From: Phaseolus vulgaris
Taxonomy: Eukaryota; Streptophyta; Magnoliopsida; Fabales; Fabaceae
Reading direction: 5' to 3'
NCBI RefSeq assembly: GCF_000499845.2
Contig: NC_023749.2
Coordinates: 2,203,030 to 2,267,029, forward strand
DNA: 64,000 nucleotides
Shown here: in pieces, positions 35,850-48,469 of the stretch
Layout: every line of letters starts with the position of its first letter
Position numbering within the stretch: position 1 is the stretch's first letter
Program-made: the position numbers and the translations under genes
Notes under the pieces: generated by a model
Database searches by the model: none
The model's input: only the letters and a program-made list of their open reading frames with translations
Told to the model about the DNA's origin: nothing

Positions 35850-37167
35850 AACACTGATATATTGGTGACAGATCAGCATTTTCCAAAAAGCTTTGGTAAT
35901 AGATAAGAATGGATGAAAGGGGAAACGCACTGAGTTAACGCGGCTGCACAAAGAAACTAAATGGGGTCACTTTCTGACTTCACTCACCGACTCTGCACAT
36001 CTCTATGCGCCAATACCAAACAGCTGTTGGTGACTGTTACATCGTGTTCTTTTCTTTCTTTCTTTCTTTCTTTTTAACTGTTACCAGATGGAGATGGACC
36101 TTGATTCATTACGAGGTTATCATAATGTTTTTTTTTTTCATACCTCCTCATGTTTTTTTTTGCTATATACGTTCATTTTAAAATATTAGTAAGTGTTTTA
36201 TAATTAATGGGTGGTGAGTTTTAGATAAGATGCAAAATAAGGATAGTGTGTTACAAAAAGAGTGTGATTAATTAATTGGAAGATAGAAGAAGAAAAGGAA
36301 AAAGGGTTATTTAACTTTTTTGAGAAAAGAAGATGAATTATTAAATGCTTGAATTAGTTAAGTGAGTAATTAATTAGCTTTTTGGAAGGTTAGTGGGTAT
36401 AGTCAATGGCTTAAAAATCACACATTGTGAAGGGAACAAACAATATCTTGGGTGGCTATAGTCCAATACAGCTGTCCCTCACTCCTATGTGAAAATGAAG
36501 AGAAAAAAAACGAAAGAAGGAAAAAAACAGAAAACGAGGTAATGTGGCATGTTGGTTGATTTTTGAAAAGGTTTCCGCGTAGGGCGTTCCAAAAGACAAA
36601 AAGAAATAAGGTTTTAAGAAGGTAGGGATGGGAAATGATTGTTGGGTTGTTCGTGAGTGGGAATTTAGGAACAAAGTTTACAACTCACACCCATTTCCCA
36701 AGTAAGAATAACAATGCAATCAAACTCCATAATATCTTCTTTTCGGTGTTTCATGATCTTCTCTTGTTAATTTGGTAATATTATCACCTATTTTCTTCTA
36801 AATATATATGAAAAATATACATATTGAATCACTCTGTGTTTTGAATTTTCGGTTTATGATTAATCAAAGTACTTGGCATATCAGAATTCATGTGAAACTA
36901 ATCTTGTAGTATCTTCATATGTTGTTAGAACACAACATCCCATGTTATTAGTTTTGAGAGGTTAATAAAATAATATTAGAAATAGGTTTTAATAATAAAT
37001 TCTAATTTAAGATTAAGCCATTAAGATAATAAGTTTATTAAAGATATTAGACCCTTATAATAAATTTAATGAAGATTTAAGATCCAAATAAGGATTCTTG
37101 TTAACATGTCCATGAGATATTAGTATAAATAACCAACTTGAATTAATTTATGATTAAGATCACAGTT
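35850..37167. other. Upstream of the expansin-like gene, then intergenic
   Basis: The first several hundred bases are promoter sequence of the minus-strand gene, with a (TTTC)n microsatellite at 36051-36075. Beyond that I see no gene, although 36456-36674 is open on the minus strand without any recognisable domain. Confidence 0.4.
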
Positions 37168-37560
37168 ATGTTTATATATCGGTCGGGGTCAGACGATCGA
37201 TAACACTCAGTATCGAAAATTGTCCGACTAACTAAGGATAAAGACTTCAAGATAAAAAGAAATATGCGATAAATCAAGTATTTTTATTTTTATGATTATA
37301 CACATTAAATACGACTCATCAATAATATAACACACGACAAACTATATAAATAAACACATTAGACAAAACAAGTGTACAACACTAATAATACAACACTCAT
37401 TATACGCTGAAATACTTACTTGAGCATTGAATAAAGTATCTTTTATTGGTACACTCTCGATAGGAGCCAAAGCTTGAGACTGAGGAGCAAGGGAAGGAAG
37501 AAGCGAAACACAACCAAAGAAGAATCAATTGTTCAATCAGTTACCTCTAGTGTCTCATAC
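37168..37560 (+). repeat. Old Ty3-type LTR fragment, copy 5
   Basis: It opens with TATATCGGTCGGGGTCAGACG, has a TATATAAATAAACAC segment near 37344, and a decayed core ACTTGAGCATTGAATAAAGTA followed by TTTTATTGGTACACTC near 37423-37458. Order and spacing match the other copies. It holds no coding sequence. Confidence 0.5.
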
Positions 37561-40335
37561 CCATATACCCATATACTCATATACAGAAACAACTTCCCTT
37601 GTTAATTTGATTAATGAAGTATCTTTGCAAATAAATTTACCTCACTTGACATAAGTCTAAAGATTAAAAATCCAAAAAAGACAAATAACTGAAAAACTAA
37701 GAAAATTAAAAAGCTTATAAAAACTTGAAATACAAACAATATTCATTACTCATGTCCTCCAAAATTAATCATTCATTCTGTAAGAAAATATATTATGCCT
37801 ACTAAATCACCTCTTAACTTTTTTTGGCTTCTTATTCTTGAATAACACCTTCACCTAATCACAATCCTTATTCAGTTAAATCCTGTGGTATGCTTGATCT
37901 CTTCTTTTTAATGGGTAAAATGCCCAATGAGTGAGAAATTAGAGCAATAAATACAGAGACAGGAAAACAGAAACCCCAAGTACGCAAGAGATACAAGCAT
38001 TTTAATGTAAAAAATCCCTTCAATAAAAAGGTAAAAACAAATCAATAAGAATGCAAATTGAGTCTCTCACAGCTGACAAATAATAGGAATAATCAATAAA
38101 AAAAAACAAAATACACAATTCAGAAATAAGAAACAAAGTGATGAAAAACTAAAAAACAGAACATCTGCAATCATTTCTTTTTTGTGCTACGAACAACTGG
38201 TCCACAACATCAGACTGCTGTATAAATTAAAACAAGAAACAGTAATGAACAAATCTCTAGTCATTATTGGAAACTTGCATATATATGTTCAATAATGATT
38301 TTTTTTTTCTATGACAATTTGATGCTACAATTTTATTTTTATAATACTGTCTATGTTTTAATACTAGTTTGTCCCTGAGATAAAATAATTACAAGTATCC
38401 CTATTATTCCCATGTGGTATATTTTCAGTGATAAATAATTTAAATATTTTATACATTCGTATACGCCTATAATATAATTAAAATATCTTATAAATAAGTT
38501 ATTATTAATAAATAATTTAAATTTATCAACCAAAAATGATTAAATCAATTAAATCTACTATCTCAACACTGATGATTGACCACACAACTAAAAATGACCA
38601 AATTAAAGTTGAATTGGAAACATCATAATGTTGGGCCTTATTATTTATACTCTGAAAGATAATCGTTCAAAATCAGTTTTTTATTTTTATATATTTGTGA
38701 TTACTTCTTAAACGTTATTTGTAGATAAAACATCTATTTAATATTTTGATTATTTTTTATCAATAGTGAAAATAGAGAGGTTGGTGTTTTGTTTCTGATG
38801 AGTTAATATATATAATATTATTATTAGTAGTTCTTGTAATTATTTCTTTCGTTATATGTATAAAATTTTTAGTTAACAACGTCTTGAAACAATAAATATA
38901 TGAACTATATTATCGGCCCGGCCCAGAAATAAATGTTAAAAGAAATTCAATAAATAATTATAAAATGTTTTAGGTTCAAAATAGCAATAAATCTCAAACT
39001 TTAATATCATATATGTAAAGAAATAGTAAAAAAAATTATTTATGCGTAGAAGTAAATATAAATGATTTTTCAAATGATTATACGTGCAATCGTTATGAAA
39101 CGGAAAAAAATATTTAGGAATTTGGGAATACAACTGCTATCTATATTTTATTTAATATCTCATAAACAAGGATATGAATCATATCCATAAAATATAATAC
39201 ATATTTAATATTAGTTATTATTAGTTGAAATTTATAATGATTTAATAAATTATTCTATTATTAGTATTTATTAAGCCTTTTTTTGAGAAGTTATGTGTAA
39301 TTTTCAGGCAAAATTATACTATGCTTTATTGCAATAATAATTCATCACAATCGTTTCATTATTGTTTGTTGTAGTGCTACATCTAATTCCATAATCACAA
39401 ATGAATGTGGTATTTGTTTGGTCATAGTCTTAATCGTGCATGAGTGGAGTGAATGACAATCACATTTGAGAATGTGACCACAAAAATTAATTTTGGTTTA
39501 ATTAAACTTTAAATGTAATCTATTCATTTAAAGAATCATTAAAAAAACTTTTATTAATTAAAACCGCATAATATGAAAGTGAGAATTAAAATCTTACCTA
39601 AATTACATTTTTTTCTAAATTATGATAATTAGTGCGTTGGAAAAAAATAACAAAAATATTTAATAACTTTTTTGAGAAGATAGCTTTTCTTTTTAATTTC
39701 ATCTCACCGTTTTAAGTGTTTTAATTTGATAACGATGATAATAATATTAGAATGATAACACACCACATACATAGCAAAACATAAATAACAAATGACACAT
39801 TATTAATTAAATTTGATTAGTTTGGCAAGATGTTGGGATCGAATATCACATATCACTGTAATAACATTTAGAAATTACATTAACTCAATTTTAAGAAATA
39901 GAACTAAGAACATTCAAAATGTTAAGATAAAATTTTTAAAAAAAAATCAATAATGAAAGGACCAAAATACCTATTAAATAATAACTAAAATAGCTCATAT
40001 TTTCCATTTATATGTTATTAGTGGAAATCTGTATTCAATCTTTATCATTTGTGAAAATGCTTCGAGATTATAAAAGTTACGTCACCATAAATAAAATTAC
40101 TCTAATATAGTAAGTCAGGAGATTGAAAAACCAAAATTACAATGTAATTTGTTATTATTTTAACGAATTCTCCTGCTTCTTCCTCCATACGTTCCTATGC
40201 TATGTGCTACTCCCATAAATTTTTTATTTCAAAACATTATTTTTTAATATTTCAAATTATATAATCTAAAAATATTTTTTTAATTCATAATTAGCTCATG
40301 GATTATCGAATTTGAAAGTTTTTTTTTACATGTGT
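37561..40335. other. Intergenic, no gene seen
   Basis: A short CATATACC-type repeat lies at 37558-37585. The stretch 37800-38240 is less AT-rich (ACCCCAAGTACGCAAGAGATAC, AAAATCCCTTCAATAAAAAGG) and looks like part of an old retroelement, but I cannot identify a frame. The rest is AT-rich and empty. Confidence 0.35.
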
Positions 40336-40605
40336 GATTAGCTTTCAGATTATATAATCTGAGAGTATTTTCTCATATGAGATTAACTTCTGAGTTACAT
40401 AATCTGAAAGTCTTTTATAATATGAGATTAACTTCTGAATTACATAATCCGAAAGTCTTTTCTGATATGAGATTAGCTTCCAGATTATGCAATCCAAAAA
40501 TCTTTTTTCAGATGTGTGATTAGCTTCCAAATTACATAATTTGTAAGTCTTTCTGATATGATATTAGGTTCTGGATTATGTAATTTGAAATATGTATGAA
40601 TCATA
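40336..40605. repeat. Minisatellite, 45-bp unit, about six diverged copies
   Basis: Units start with GATTAGCTT or GATTAACTT at about 40336, 40381, 40426, 40471, 40518 and 40560, each followed by C(T/C)GA(A/G)TTACATAATCTGAAAGTC-type sequence. As 45 is a multiple of three the minus strand reads a repeating 15-residue phrase (KLISYxKRLSDYVxQ) over 40345-40530. I do not regard it as a gene because it has no context and no codon preference. Confidence 0.75.
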
Positions 40606-40738
40606 TAATCTATAAGTTACTCTCAAATCCAGAAATTTTTTTCGGATTGTGTAATCTAGAATACCATTTAAAAAAAATATATTATGGATTACATAATCTA
40701 ATCTGGATACTATTTCTGAATTTGAGATTAGCTTCAAA

Positions 40739-40778
40739 ATATATATATATATATTTATATATATATATATATATAAAT

Positions 40779-40826
<48 letters not shown>

Positions 40827-40829
40827 ATT
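40739..40829. repeat. Compound (AT)n / ATTTATAT microsatellite
   Basis: About 90 bp made only of A and T, with (AT)n blocks punctuated by TTTATA or TAAATA. It is self-complementary over most of its length. Confidence 0.85.
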
Positions 40830-40849
40830 TCCTATATTTCCTAATGCAC

Positions 40850-41697
40850 TTTGAATAAACCTAACCTTATAATAAGATCGGGTAGCCCAAATGCTTTCTG
40901 AAATGTTATACACATTTTACGACCCATACTTGTCTCCGTGATTGGTCCAAGGGTGTAACACCCTTTCAAAATTCTTTCTGCACCCCCATATATTTTTAAA
41001 AACACTATTTTATTTTATTTTTAAAATAACTTTTGGATTTTTTTTGGGATACACTTCTCATAATTCATGAAAACGTTTTTCAATTTTTTTTTTCTGAAAT
41101 AAACTTTTCAGAATACGGTTTGAAACGTATATTTTTAGAATAACTTTTCTAAAATGTGTTTTAAAAAGAGTTTTACAAAATGAAAACGAGTTAGATGAAT
41201 CATTTGATCATTTCTCTTATTTAATTGATAAAGAAAAAACTTTGATCCGGTGCAGGAAGAAACACAGGAGAGAAAGACACTCTCCTTGGTTAAAAAACTG
41301 AGAAAAAAGAAAGAGTCTGTTTGGTGAGGGAAAGGTTGGCCTTGTGGAACACAAAAAACAAATTTTGGTTTCACTCCTCAACTACTTTCTTTCCTTTTCT
41401 TCAAGCGCCACCATTTATAACTTGTTCTATTTAAAGTTTATTTAAACAATTATGATGGGGTTAGCAATGGGAGAAGAAAGGTGTTTTGGGATAATAATGT
41501 TTTTTTTTTAATGATTAGGAAAGTAGAGGTGGAGAAAAAAAGTATTGTGGTGTAGGTTAAGTCCTTCTTTTCATGTTAACATGACATTTATGATTTGTTC
41601 AATGAAAGGGAGGTGAGTTTATTAGATTTGGTTTGATGGGTGGAACACTTATTTTTGGAGGAAATATTTGGTTGGGAGGGGAAGTTTGGGTTCTAAG
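40850..41697. other. Intergenic flank of the retrotransposon, no gene seen
   Basis: It contains loosely repeated words (AATAACTTTT, AAACTTTTCAGAATACGGTT) at 41020-41160. A minus-strand frame at 41135-41374 has no recognisable domain. The flank ends in CTAAG, the target-site duplication of the element that follows. Confidence 0.45.
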
Positions 41698-42675
41698 TGA
41701 TGTGATTCCAATAGCCACATAAAACAAGATTCTTGACACTTTGAGGAATCACCTTGAGCTGGAAAATGTAGAGGCACTTTCTTAGAAGTTGGATCATAGT
41801 TCTAAGATCAAGAACTCACCAAAACAAGTACCAAATCCCAAACTCATTTGGATGAACCAAATATTGTCAAATTGAATCAACAAAGGAGAAGGAAAAGAAC
41901 AAACCGAACAGAATTGAACTTCAAAACAAAAGAACCGAACAGAATTTAAAAACTAAACAGAAAAATAGGTGCTGGAAAATTAAAGGAACCGAAACAAAAA
42001 CAACTCAAAACTCAAGGCAATAAGAACAAATTGAAGAAGAAGAAAGGAAGGAGAAGAGAATGCTCATGAAGATGGAGGAATGGTTGGATGATCACGCCAC
42101 TAGAAGAATGGATGCTCCTAGATGAGTGTGGAAGCCGCCACTTGAGGAAACCATGGTCCTTCAAGATAAGACTAGAGAAGAAGCTCAAAGCTCTCCAAAT
42201 GCTCACTCCAATTTTGAGTATAGTTTCTTTAGATAAAATTCAAATCTGAATTTTACAAAGGAAGCACCTCTATTTATAGCCTAAGGTGCTGAAAAATAGG
42301 TGGGAAATTTCAAATAAACTCATTTGAAATTCCCACCAAAAACAAGTCACATGGGAGGTGTGACCTTTTTCTACTATGACACCTCCCAAAAACTACACCT
42401 ACACCTATCTACTAATACACCCCCCTAAAGGTCCTATTTAAAACCTAAAAGATGCTATAACAAAAGAGGTTTCTAAGGTTTCCCTCTAAGCACCTTCAAC
42501 TAAAGACACTACAAAAAGAGAAAATAAATGTCCTCTTGCTCCCAAGGCTTTGAACATGCTTCTTGTAATCCTTTGAGGTGGACTTTGACCTCCATGGGCA
42601 TCCTCCATTTGTGCCTCCACCTCTTCTTGAGCTTGATGAGTGGCCTCCATGTTCTCTTGGGCTTGATCTCCATCA
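41698..42675 (-). repeat. 3' LTR of the Ty3/gypsy element
   Basis: 978 bp, identical to the right LTR apart from one base at 41722. A TATA box (TATAAATA on the minus strand) lies at 42271-42278. The last 62 sense codons and the stop of gag-pol lie inside this LTR (42486-42675). Confidence 0.96.
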
Positions 42676-45600
42676 TACTCCCCGAGTTGGAGAGAATTCG
42701 ACCACGAATTCTGGAGACCTACAGAAAAAGGAGTTAGATCGCTGACATTAAAAGTATGACTACCTAAGAATGTATCAGGCATATCTAACTCATAAGCATT
42801 GTCATTAATCCTCTTGAGGACTTGAAAAGGTCCATCCCCTCGAGGCATTAGTTTGGACTTCCTTTGAGTAGGAAAACGATCCTTCCTCAAGTGAAGCCAA
42901 ACCCAATCGCCCTCATCAAACAACAATGCTTTTCTCCTCTTATTGGCAAGTTCAGCATACTTGCCAACCTTCTTCTCAATTCTCTTCTTGATGTCTTTAT
43001 GCAAAGTTTTCACAAAAGAAGCCTTTTCATCCCCATCTTTGCACAAGACATCGTCAAGAAGGGGAATAGGAAGAAGATCAAGAGGTGTTAGGGGATTAAA
43101 CCCATAGACCACCTCAAAAGGAGAATGGGAGGTGGTAGAATTTACTACTCGGTTATATGCAAACTCAACATGGGGTAGTAAATTCTCCCACACTCTAGGA
43201 TTCCCCGAAATAAAGCATCTCAATAGTTGTCCCAAAGTTCTATTTACCACCTCGGTTTGACCATCGGTTTGTGGGTGGCAAGTGGTAGAAAATAAAAGCT
43301 TAGTTCCAAGCTTGCCCCACAAGGTCTTCCAAAAGTGACTCAAGAACTTAGGATCTCTATCGGACACTATAGACCTAGGAATCCCATGCAAGCGAACCAC
43401 TTCTTGGAAGAAGAGGTTTGCAATGTGGCATGCATCATCCACTTTGTGGCAAGGAATAAAGTGAGCCATTTTTGAAAAACGATCCACTACCACAAAAATG
43501 GAGTCCTTTCCCTTTGATGTCTTGGGTAAGCCTAAGATGAAATCCATAGATATATCTACCCAAGGCATTGAAGGGATAGGAAGAGGAGTATAAAGACCAT
43601 GGGGATGCATTTTAGATTTAGCTTTGCGGCAAGCTATGCATTTATCACACAAACTATGAACATGTTTATGCATATGAGGCCAAAAGAAATGTTCATGCAA
43701 CACATCCAAAGTTTTAGCAACCCCAAAATGTCCCATTAAGCCCCCCTCATGAGCTTCTCTAACAAGAGATAATCTAATAGAGCATTGGGGAACACAAAGA
43801 CGTTTTCCTTTAAAAAGAAAGCCATCTTGAATAAAAAAATCTTTGTGTCCTCCCTTAAGACACTCTTGATAGAGGAGAGAAAAATCAAGGTCATCATGAT
43901 AAAGTTCCTTAATGTGATCAAAACCAAGATATTGAGAGGTTAAAAGATTTAGCAAGGTGTATCTTCTAGAAAGAGCATCCGCCACAATATTTATTTTGCC
44001 TTGCTTGTGTTTGATCACATAAGGAAATTGCTCAATGAATTCCACCCACTTAGCATGCCTCTTGTTAAGTTTGTTTTGGCTTTTCAAATATTTAAGAGAT
44101 TCATGATCACTATGTATCACAAACTCTTTGGGAAAAAGATAGTGTTGCCAAGTAAACAAAGCCCTAACAAGTGCATATAATTCCTTATCATAGGTGGAAT
44201 AGTTGAGATGACTTCCCTTCAATTTCTCACTAAAATAGGCTATGGGGTGGCCCTCTTGAAGGAGAACAGCCCCAATACCTATGCTTGAAGCATCACACTC
44301 AATCTCAAATGTCTTAGTGAAATTAGGAAGGGCCAAGATGGGAGCATTAGTCAATTTTTCTTTCAAAGTATCAAAAGCATTTTGTTGTGCTTCTCCCCAA
44401 TGAAAGACCACATCCTTTTTCACTATGTCATTGAGTGGTGCGGCAATGGTACCAAAGTTTGGGACAAATCTTCTATAGAAAGAAGCAAGCCCATGAAAAC
44501 TTCGGACCTCATTCAAAGATTTCGGTGTAGGCCACTTTTGAATGGCCACCACCTTGGTTTTGTCCACATGGACCCCTTTACAACTCACAACAAACCCTAG
44601 GAATTCTATATGATCAAGAGCAAACATACATTTAGCAAGGTTAGCATACAAATGTTCCTTCCTAAGGGTTTCCAAAACTTGCCTAACATGCAACCTATGG
44701 TCATTCAAAGATAAGCTATAAATGAGAATGTCATCAAAGTAAACCACAACAAACTTACCAATGAAAGGTCTAAGAACATGATGCATGAGGCGCATGAAGG
44801 TACTTGGTGCATTAGTTAAACCAAAAGGCATAACTAACCACTCATATAAACCAAAGTTGGTCTTAAAAGCCGTCTTCCATTCATCACCCGGTTTGATACG
44901 GATTTGATTGTAGCCGCTTTTAAGATCAATCTTTGAAAAGATTTTTGAACCATGTAATTCATCCAACAAATCATCTAATCTAGGTATGGGATGCCTATAC
45001 TTAATGGTTATGTTATTTATGGCCCTACAATCCGAACACATTCGCCATGTGCCATCCTTTTTTGGCACTAAGATGATAGGCATAGCACAAGGACTCATGC
45101 TATCTTGCACCCACCCTTTTTCAATCAAAGCCTCAACTTGTTGGCGAATTTCCTTGGTTTCACTTGGATTGGTCCTATATGCGGGACGATTTGGTAAAGA
45201 AGAGCCCGGTATCAAATCAATTTGGTGCTCAATCCCTCTCAAAGGTGGAAGGCCATTTGGAGGATCTTGAAACACATCTTTGAACTCTTCTACCAAATTT
45301 TCCAAGCAATGAGGACTATCAACAAGTGTTTCTATGCTAAGAGTTCTAGGGATGGCTAAAAAAAGAGGATGATGAGCCACTATTTCCCTTTCAATGTCAC
45401 GCCTAGACACAAGGAGTGTAGGCTTAGAACTCTTATCTTTTTTATCTTTTTTATCTTTTTCACTCTCCCTCTTTTTCTTCATGATAACTTGGTCCTCATG
45501 GACTTCTCTTGGAGAGAGAGATTTTAAAGTAACCTTGTGACCATGGAATTCAAAAGATAATTTGTTGGTAAAGCCATCATGTAAAACTTTTCTATCAAAT

Positions 45601-47123
45601 TGCCAAGGCCTTCCCAAAAGAACATGAGTGGCTTCCATGGGCACAACATCACATAATACCTCATCTTTGTATTTTCCAATGGAGAAATGGATGAGGACTT
45701 GTTTATTAACAATTATTTCTCCTACTTCACTAAGCCATTGTAATTTGTAGGGCTTTGTATGAGAGATAGTAGGCAATCCAAGCTTATCTACTACTCTTGT
45801 ACTAGCCACATTTGCACAACTACCCCCATCCACTATCAAGGAACAAATGTTGTTTTGAATAAGACATCTTGTATGGAAAATATTTTCCCTTTGACTTTCA
45901 TCAAAAGGTTGTGAAACTTGTCCAAGAAGTCTTCTCATAACTAACAAGTCCCCTTCAAGTGGACATTCACTCTCTTCCTCACTAGATGCATGAGAATGCA
46001 ATGAATGCTTTGAAGAATCCGAATCATGCTCACTAACTACAATGCCCTCATGCATGTACATACTTCGTTTTGAAGGACAATTTGCAGCAATATGACCATA
46101 ACCCATACATTTAAAGCATTTAGTGTTAGATGTTCTAGTGGGAGACTTAGGTCTAGATGTTGATGGCTTAGATTCCTTGGGTTTGAAAGAAGAATCTTTG
46201 GAAGGATGTTTTGAAAAAGAAGTTTTGTTTCTCCAAGACTTGGAGTAGTATCCATTATTGGAAGCATTTTTAAAAGAGTTTTTCTTAGCAAGTTGGGCTT
46301 CCACCTTCATTGCAAGATGAACTAAAGAGCCCAATGATGAATACTCTTGTAACTCAACAATGTCTTGGATATCCTTCCTAAGACCACTCACAAACCTAGC
46401 AACCATGGCTTCTTCACTTTCTTCTAATTCAATTTTAAGCACAAGCGTCTCAAGCTCCTTATAATATTCATCCACATTTAGCGTGCCTTGTTGAAACCGT
46501 TGGAGTCTCAACATGAGGTCTTTCCTAAAATGTGGGGGCACAAACCTAGCGCGCATATGATCCTTTAAAGAGTTCCAAGAGTCCATGGGAGGACCCTTGT
46601 GATAGATAATGTCCTTTACAATCCCATGCCACCATTTCATGGCATAATCACTAAACTCTAGGGTGGCTAGCTTGAGCTTATGCTCATCTTGGATCTCATG
46701 GATCTCAAAAATTTGTTCACACTTAGCCTCCCAATCTAAATACACATTTGGATCACTAGAACCATTAAAACAAGGTAGTTTGACCGAAGGAAGCTTGGAC
46801 TTTGCATCATGGTAGAAGCCATTGCCGTAGTGAATTCTTTCCCCTTGGTGATGATGTCTTTGTCCATGGACTTGGGGTGGAGGTCTCCTTCTCCTATGCT
46901 CATCTTCACGGCCAACATCATTTGAAGAAGCTCTTGAAGATGGTCTATGAGAATGATGTCCATCATGGATAGAAGGAGATGGTCTAGTTTGTTTGACCTC
47001 CATCTTTTGCAATTTCTCTTCCAACCTTCTAATTGTTCTTTGAGCTTCATGTAATTCACCAAGAATTGAAGCTTTGGAAGGAGAATTCTGCTTGGAGGAT
47101 GCATCACTTGAAGATCCAGCCAT
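42486..47123 (-). CDS. Gag-pol polyprotein of the LTR retrotransposon
   Basis: A single open frame of 1545 residues with no stops or frameshifts. Domains in order: coiled N terminus (about 20-42); Gag region (about 115-270); CCHC zinc knuckle C336-C339-H344-C349; aspartic protease with D432 in VDGGS; reverse transcriptase with LPNRPAYR (643-650), [13 protein letters not shown] and the YFDD box (795-798); RNase H with D944, E981, D1006 and D1049; integrase with an HHCC zinc region (H1125, H1132, C1162, C1165), catalytic D1194, D1255 and E1291 (35 residues between the last two); then a GPF module (about 1428-1450). No canonical chromodomain follows. The last 62 residues (1484-1545) are read from the 3' LTR. 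The polyprotein would form particles, copy the element RNA to DNA and integrate it. All catalytic residues are present. Confidence 0.96.
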   Translation of the reverse strand: MAGSSSDASSKQNSPSKASILGELHEAQRTIRRLEEKLQKMEVKQTRPSPSIHDGHHSHRPSSRASSNDVGREDEHRRRRPPPQVHGQRHHHQGERIHYGNGFYHDAKSKLPSVKLPCFNGSSDPNVYLDWEAKCEQIFEIHEIQDEHKLKLATLEFSDYAMKWWHGIVKDIIYHKGPPMDSWNSLKDHMRARFVPPHFRKDLMLRLQRFQQGTLNVDEYYKELETLVLKIELEESEEAMVARFVSGLRKDIQDIVELQEYSSLGSLVHLAMKVEAQLAKKNSFKNASNNGYYSKSWRNKTSFSKHPSKDSSFKPKESKPSTSRPKSPTRTSNTKCFKCMGYGHIAANCPSKRSMYMHEGIVVSEHDSDSSKHSLHSHASSEEESECPLEGDLLVMRRLLGQVSQPFDESQRENIFHTRCLIQNNICSLIVDGGSCANVASTRVVDKLGLPTISHTKPYKLQWLSEVGEIIVNKQVLIHFSIGKYKDEVLCDVVPMEATHVLLGRPWQFDRKVLHDGFTNKLSFEFHGHKVTLKSLSPREVHEDQVIMKKKRESEKDKKDKKDKSSKPTLLVSRRDIEREIVAHHPLFLAIPRTLSIETLVDSPHCLENLVEEFKDVFQDPPNGLPPLRGIEHQIDLIPGSSLPNRPAYRTNPSETKEIRQQVEALIEKGWVQDSMSPCAMPIILVPKKDGTWRMCSDCRAINNITIKYRHPIPRLDDLLDELHGSKIFSKIDLKSGYNQIRIKPGDEWKTAFKTNFGLYEWLVMPFGLTNAPSTFMRLMHHVLRPFIGKFVVVYFDDILIYSLSLNDHRLHVRQVLETLRKEHLYANLAKCMFALDHIEFLGFVVSCKGVHVDKTKVVAIQKWPTPKSLNEVRSFHGLASFYRRFVPNFGTIAAPLNDIVKKDVVFHWGEAQQNAFDTLKEKLTNAPILALPNFTKTFEIECDASSIGIGAVLLQEGHPIAYFSEKLKGSHLNYSTYDKELYALVRALFTWQHYLFPKEFVIHSDHESLKYLKSQNKLNKRHAKWVEFIEQFPYVIKHKQGKINIVADALSRRYTLLNLLTSQYLGFDHIKELYHDDLDFSLLYQECLKGGHKDFFIQDGFLFKGKRLCVPQCSIRLSLVREAHEGGLMGHFGVAKTLDVLHEHFFWPHMHKHVHSLCDKCIACRKAKSKMHPHGLYTPLPIPSMPWVDISMDFILGLPKTSKGKDSIFVVVDRFSKMAHFIPCHKVDDACHIANLFFQEVVRLHGIPRSIVSDRDPKFLSHFWKTLWGKLGTKLLFSTTCHPQTDGQTEVVNRTLGQLLRCFISGNPRVWENLLPHVEFAYNRVVNSTTSHSPFEVVYGFNPLTPLDLLPIPLLDDVLCKDGDEKASFVKTLHKDIKKRIEKKVGKYAELANKRRKALLFDEGDWVWLHLRKDRFPTQRKSKLMPRGDGPFQVLKRINDNAYELDMPDTFLGSHTFNVSDLTPFSVGLQNSWSNSLQLGEYDGDQAQENMEATHQAQEEVEAQMEDAHGGQSPPQRITRSMFKALGARGHLFSLFVVSLVEGA
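42676..42688 (-). other. Possible polypurine tract
   Basis: On the minus strand a GGGGAGTA stretch immediately precedes the 3' LTR. It lies inside the gag-pol frame and is short and imperfect, so only its position supports it as the plus-strand primer site. Confidence 0.4.
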
Positions 47124-48469
47124 TTGTAATTAAAAAACAGCAAACACACAAAACAGCAAACAAGTTAAAAATTAGCAAAAACAGTGAGCTTTCCAATTGA
47201 AACTGCCGAAGTGAATTTAAGGCTGAAAAGATATCACTCTCAAAGAAATAATGTTCTTGCACCAATCTGATCTTGAGGCCTTGGAATCCTCAAATGAAAT
47301 ATGTCAAAGCAAGCACACCAATCTTAAGAGCAAACCACCACAAAACCAATGAAACAATAAAGACAAACAAGAAAAGGTATAAGCAAGGAAAGGTAATTGC
47401 AAAAGGAAAACTATGTGTAAGACAAACTCAAAGAGTAAGAATGAAAGACAAACAAGAAAATAAAGAACTCAATGAGAAAAGTAGGCACACAAAAGAATAC
47501 CTAAGGAAAAGCACTAGAGTAGATGAAGAAAACAAAAAAAATTTAGCTACTGGAAATTTTTTTTTAATGCAAACTGTGTTTGATATTCACTGATTTAACT
47601 GGAACGTTGTAGAGCGAACTGGATTATGAAATTTATACCACAGAAACTTCAAGATGTTAACTCAAAAATGGCACTGGAATCAATTAAAAACAGTAAGCCA
47701 ATTGAGAGAAATAAATTTTTTAAAATCACTGCCAGATTACCGTATTTTTTTTCGGCAGGAATGTACACTTTTTTTATTTTATTTATCATTTTTTGTGTAC
47801 TTCATATTTTTGAATGATTCTTTTTTCTATTCTTTTCTAACACTTTCAATATCTCAAATCCAGAATTTCAGAATTTTACAGTACGTAAATCAATTGCAAT
47901 AAGGAAAAACAGTAAGCACTTTTTTCAGAAACAGAGGAATCCTAATAGGAATAAAAAAACAGGATGATGAACTAGCAAAGACATAATAGAAAATGATGTA
48001 TTGGAACTTGTATAGGTCTAGAATACAAGTATGAACTCAATGCTAAAAAGAAAATGCTCAAAGGATCAACATCAATTCAGAAAAAAAATATATGACACCA
48101 AAGCAAGAAACAATCAAAACAATAAAAGTACTACTAGAAGTAATGACATATATGGAATAACATGACTAAGACAAAACTTTAACAAGATTCAAAAATTAAA
48201 AGACACAACACAAATTGTAACAAGTGGAAGGAAGCTTAAGGTAAACTCTAGGAAGGATAATGCCATTCCAAAAGAGCAACCATACTCATAAGAATTATGA
48301 GTGCCATAAACCTTTCCACAAACACTTGGAGCAAAAGAAAAACAGCAAGAATACTCAATTAAAATTCTAAAACAGAAACTTAAATTGCAAGAAATTAAAG
48401 AGCTCTTGAAATAAAAGTGCACACAACTCAACAATTAAACAAGAAGAACCTAAGACTCATGATACCACA
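47124..48469 (-). other. 5' leader of the LTR retrotransposon
   Basis: About 1.35 kb between the 5' LTR and the gag start, AT-rich with several short frames on the plus strand that look like chance. No extra ORF or captured host gene is recognisable. It presumably carries the packaging signals of the element. Confidence 0.6.
48456..48467 (-). promoter_or_regulatory. Primer-binding site of the retrotransposon
   Basis: On the minus strand TGGTATCATGAG starts two bases after the end of the 5' LTR. The first eight bases (TGGTATCA) equal the start of the usual plant initiator-methionine-tRNA site TGGTATCAGAGC; the rest diverges. Confidence 0.7.

Noticed and set aside
37800..38240. Possible copia-type retroelement piece
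   Set aside because: Word choice is suggestive but I could find neither LTR ends nor a gag or pol motif.
40345..40530. Repetitive minus-strand ORF (KLISYxKRLSDYV repeats)
   Set aside because: Explained by a 45-bp minisatellite whose unit length is a multiple of three.
47273..47902. Plus-strand frames within the retrotransposon leader
   Set aside because: A-rich, low-complexity frames antisense to the 5' leader, with no recognisable domain.
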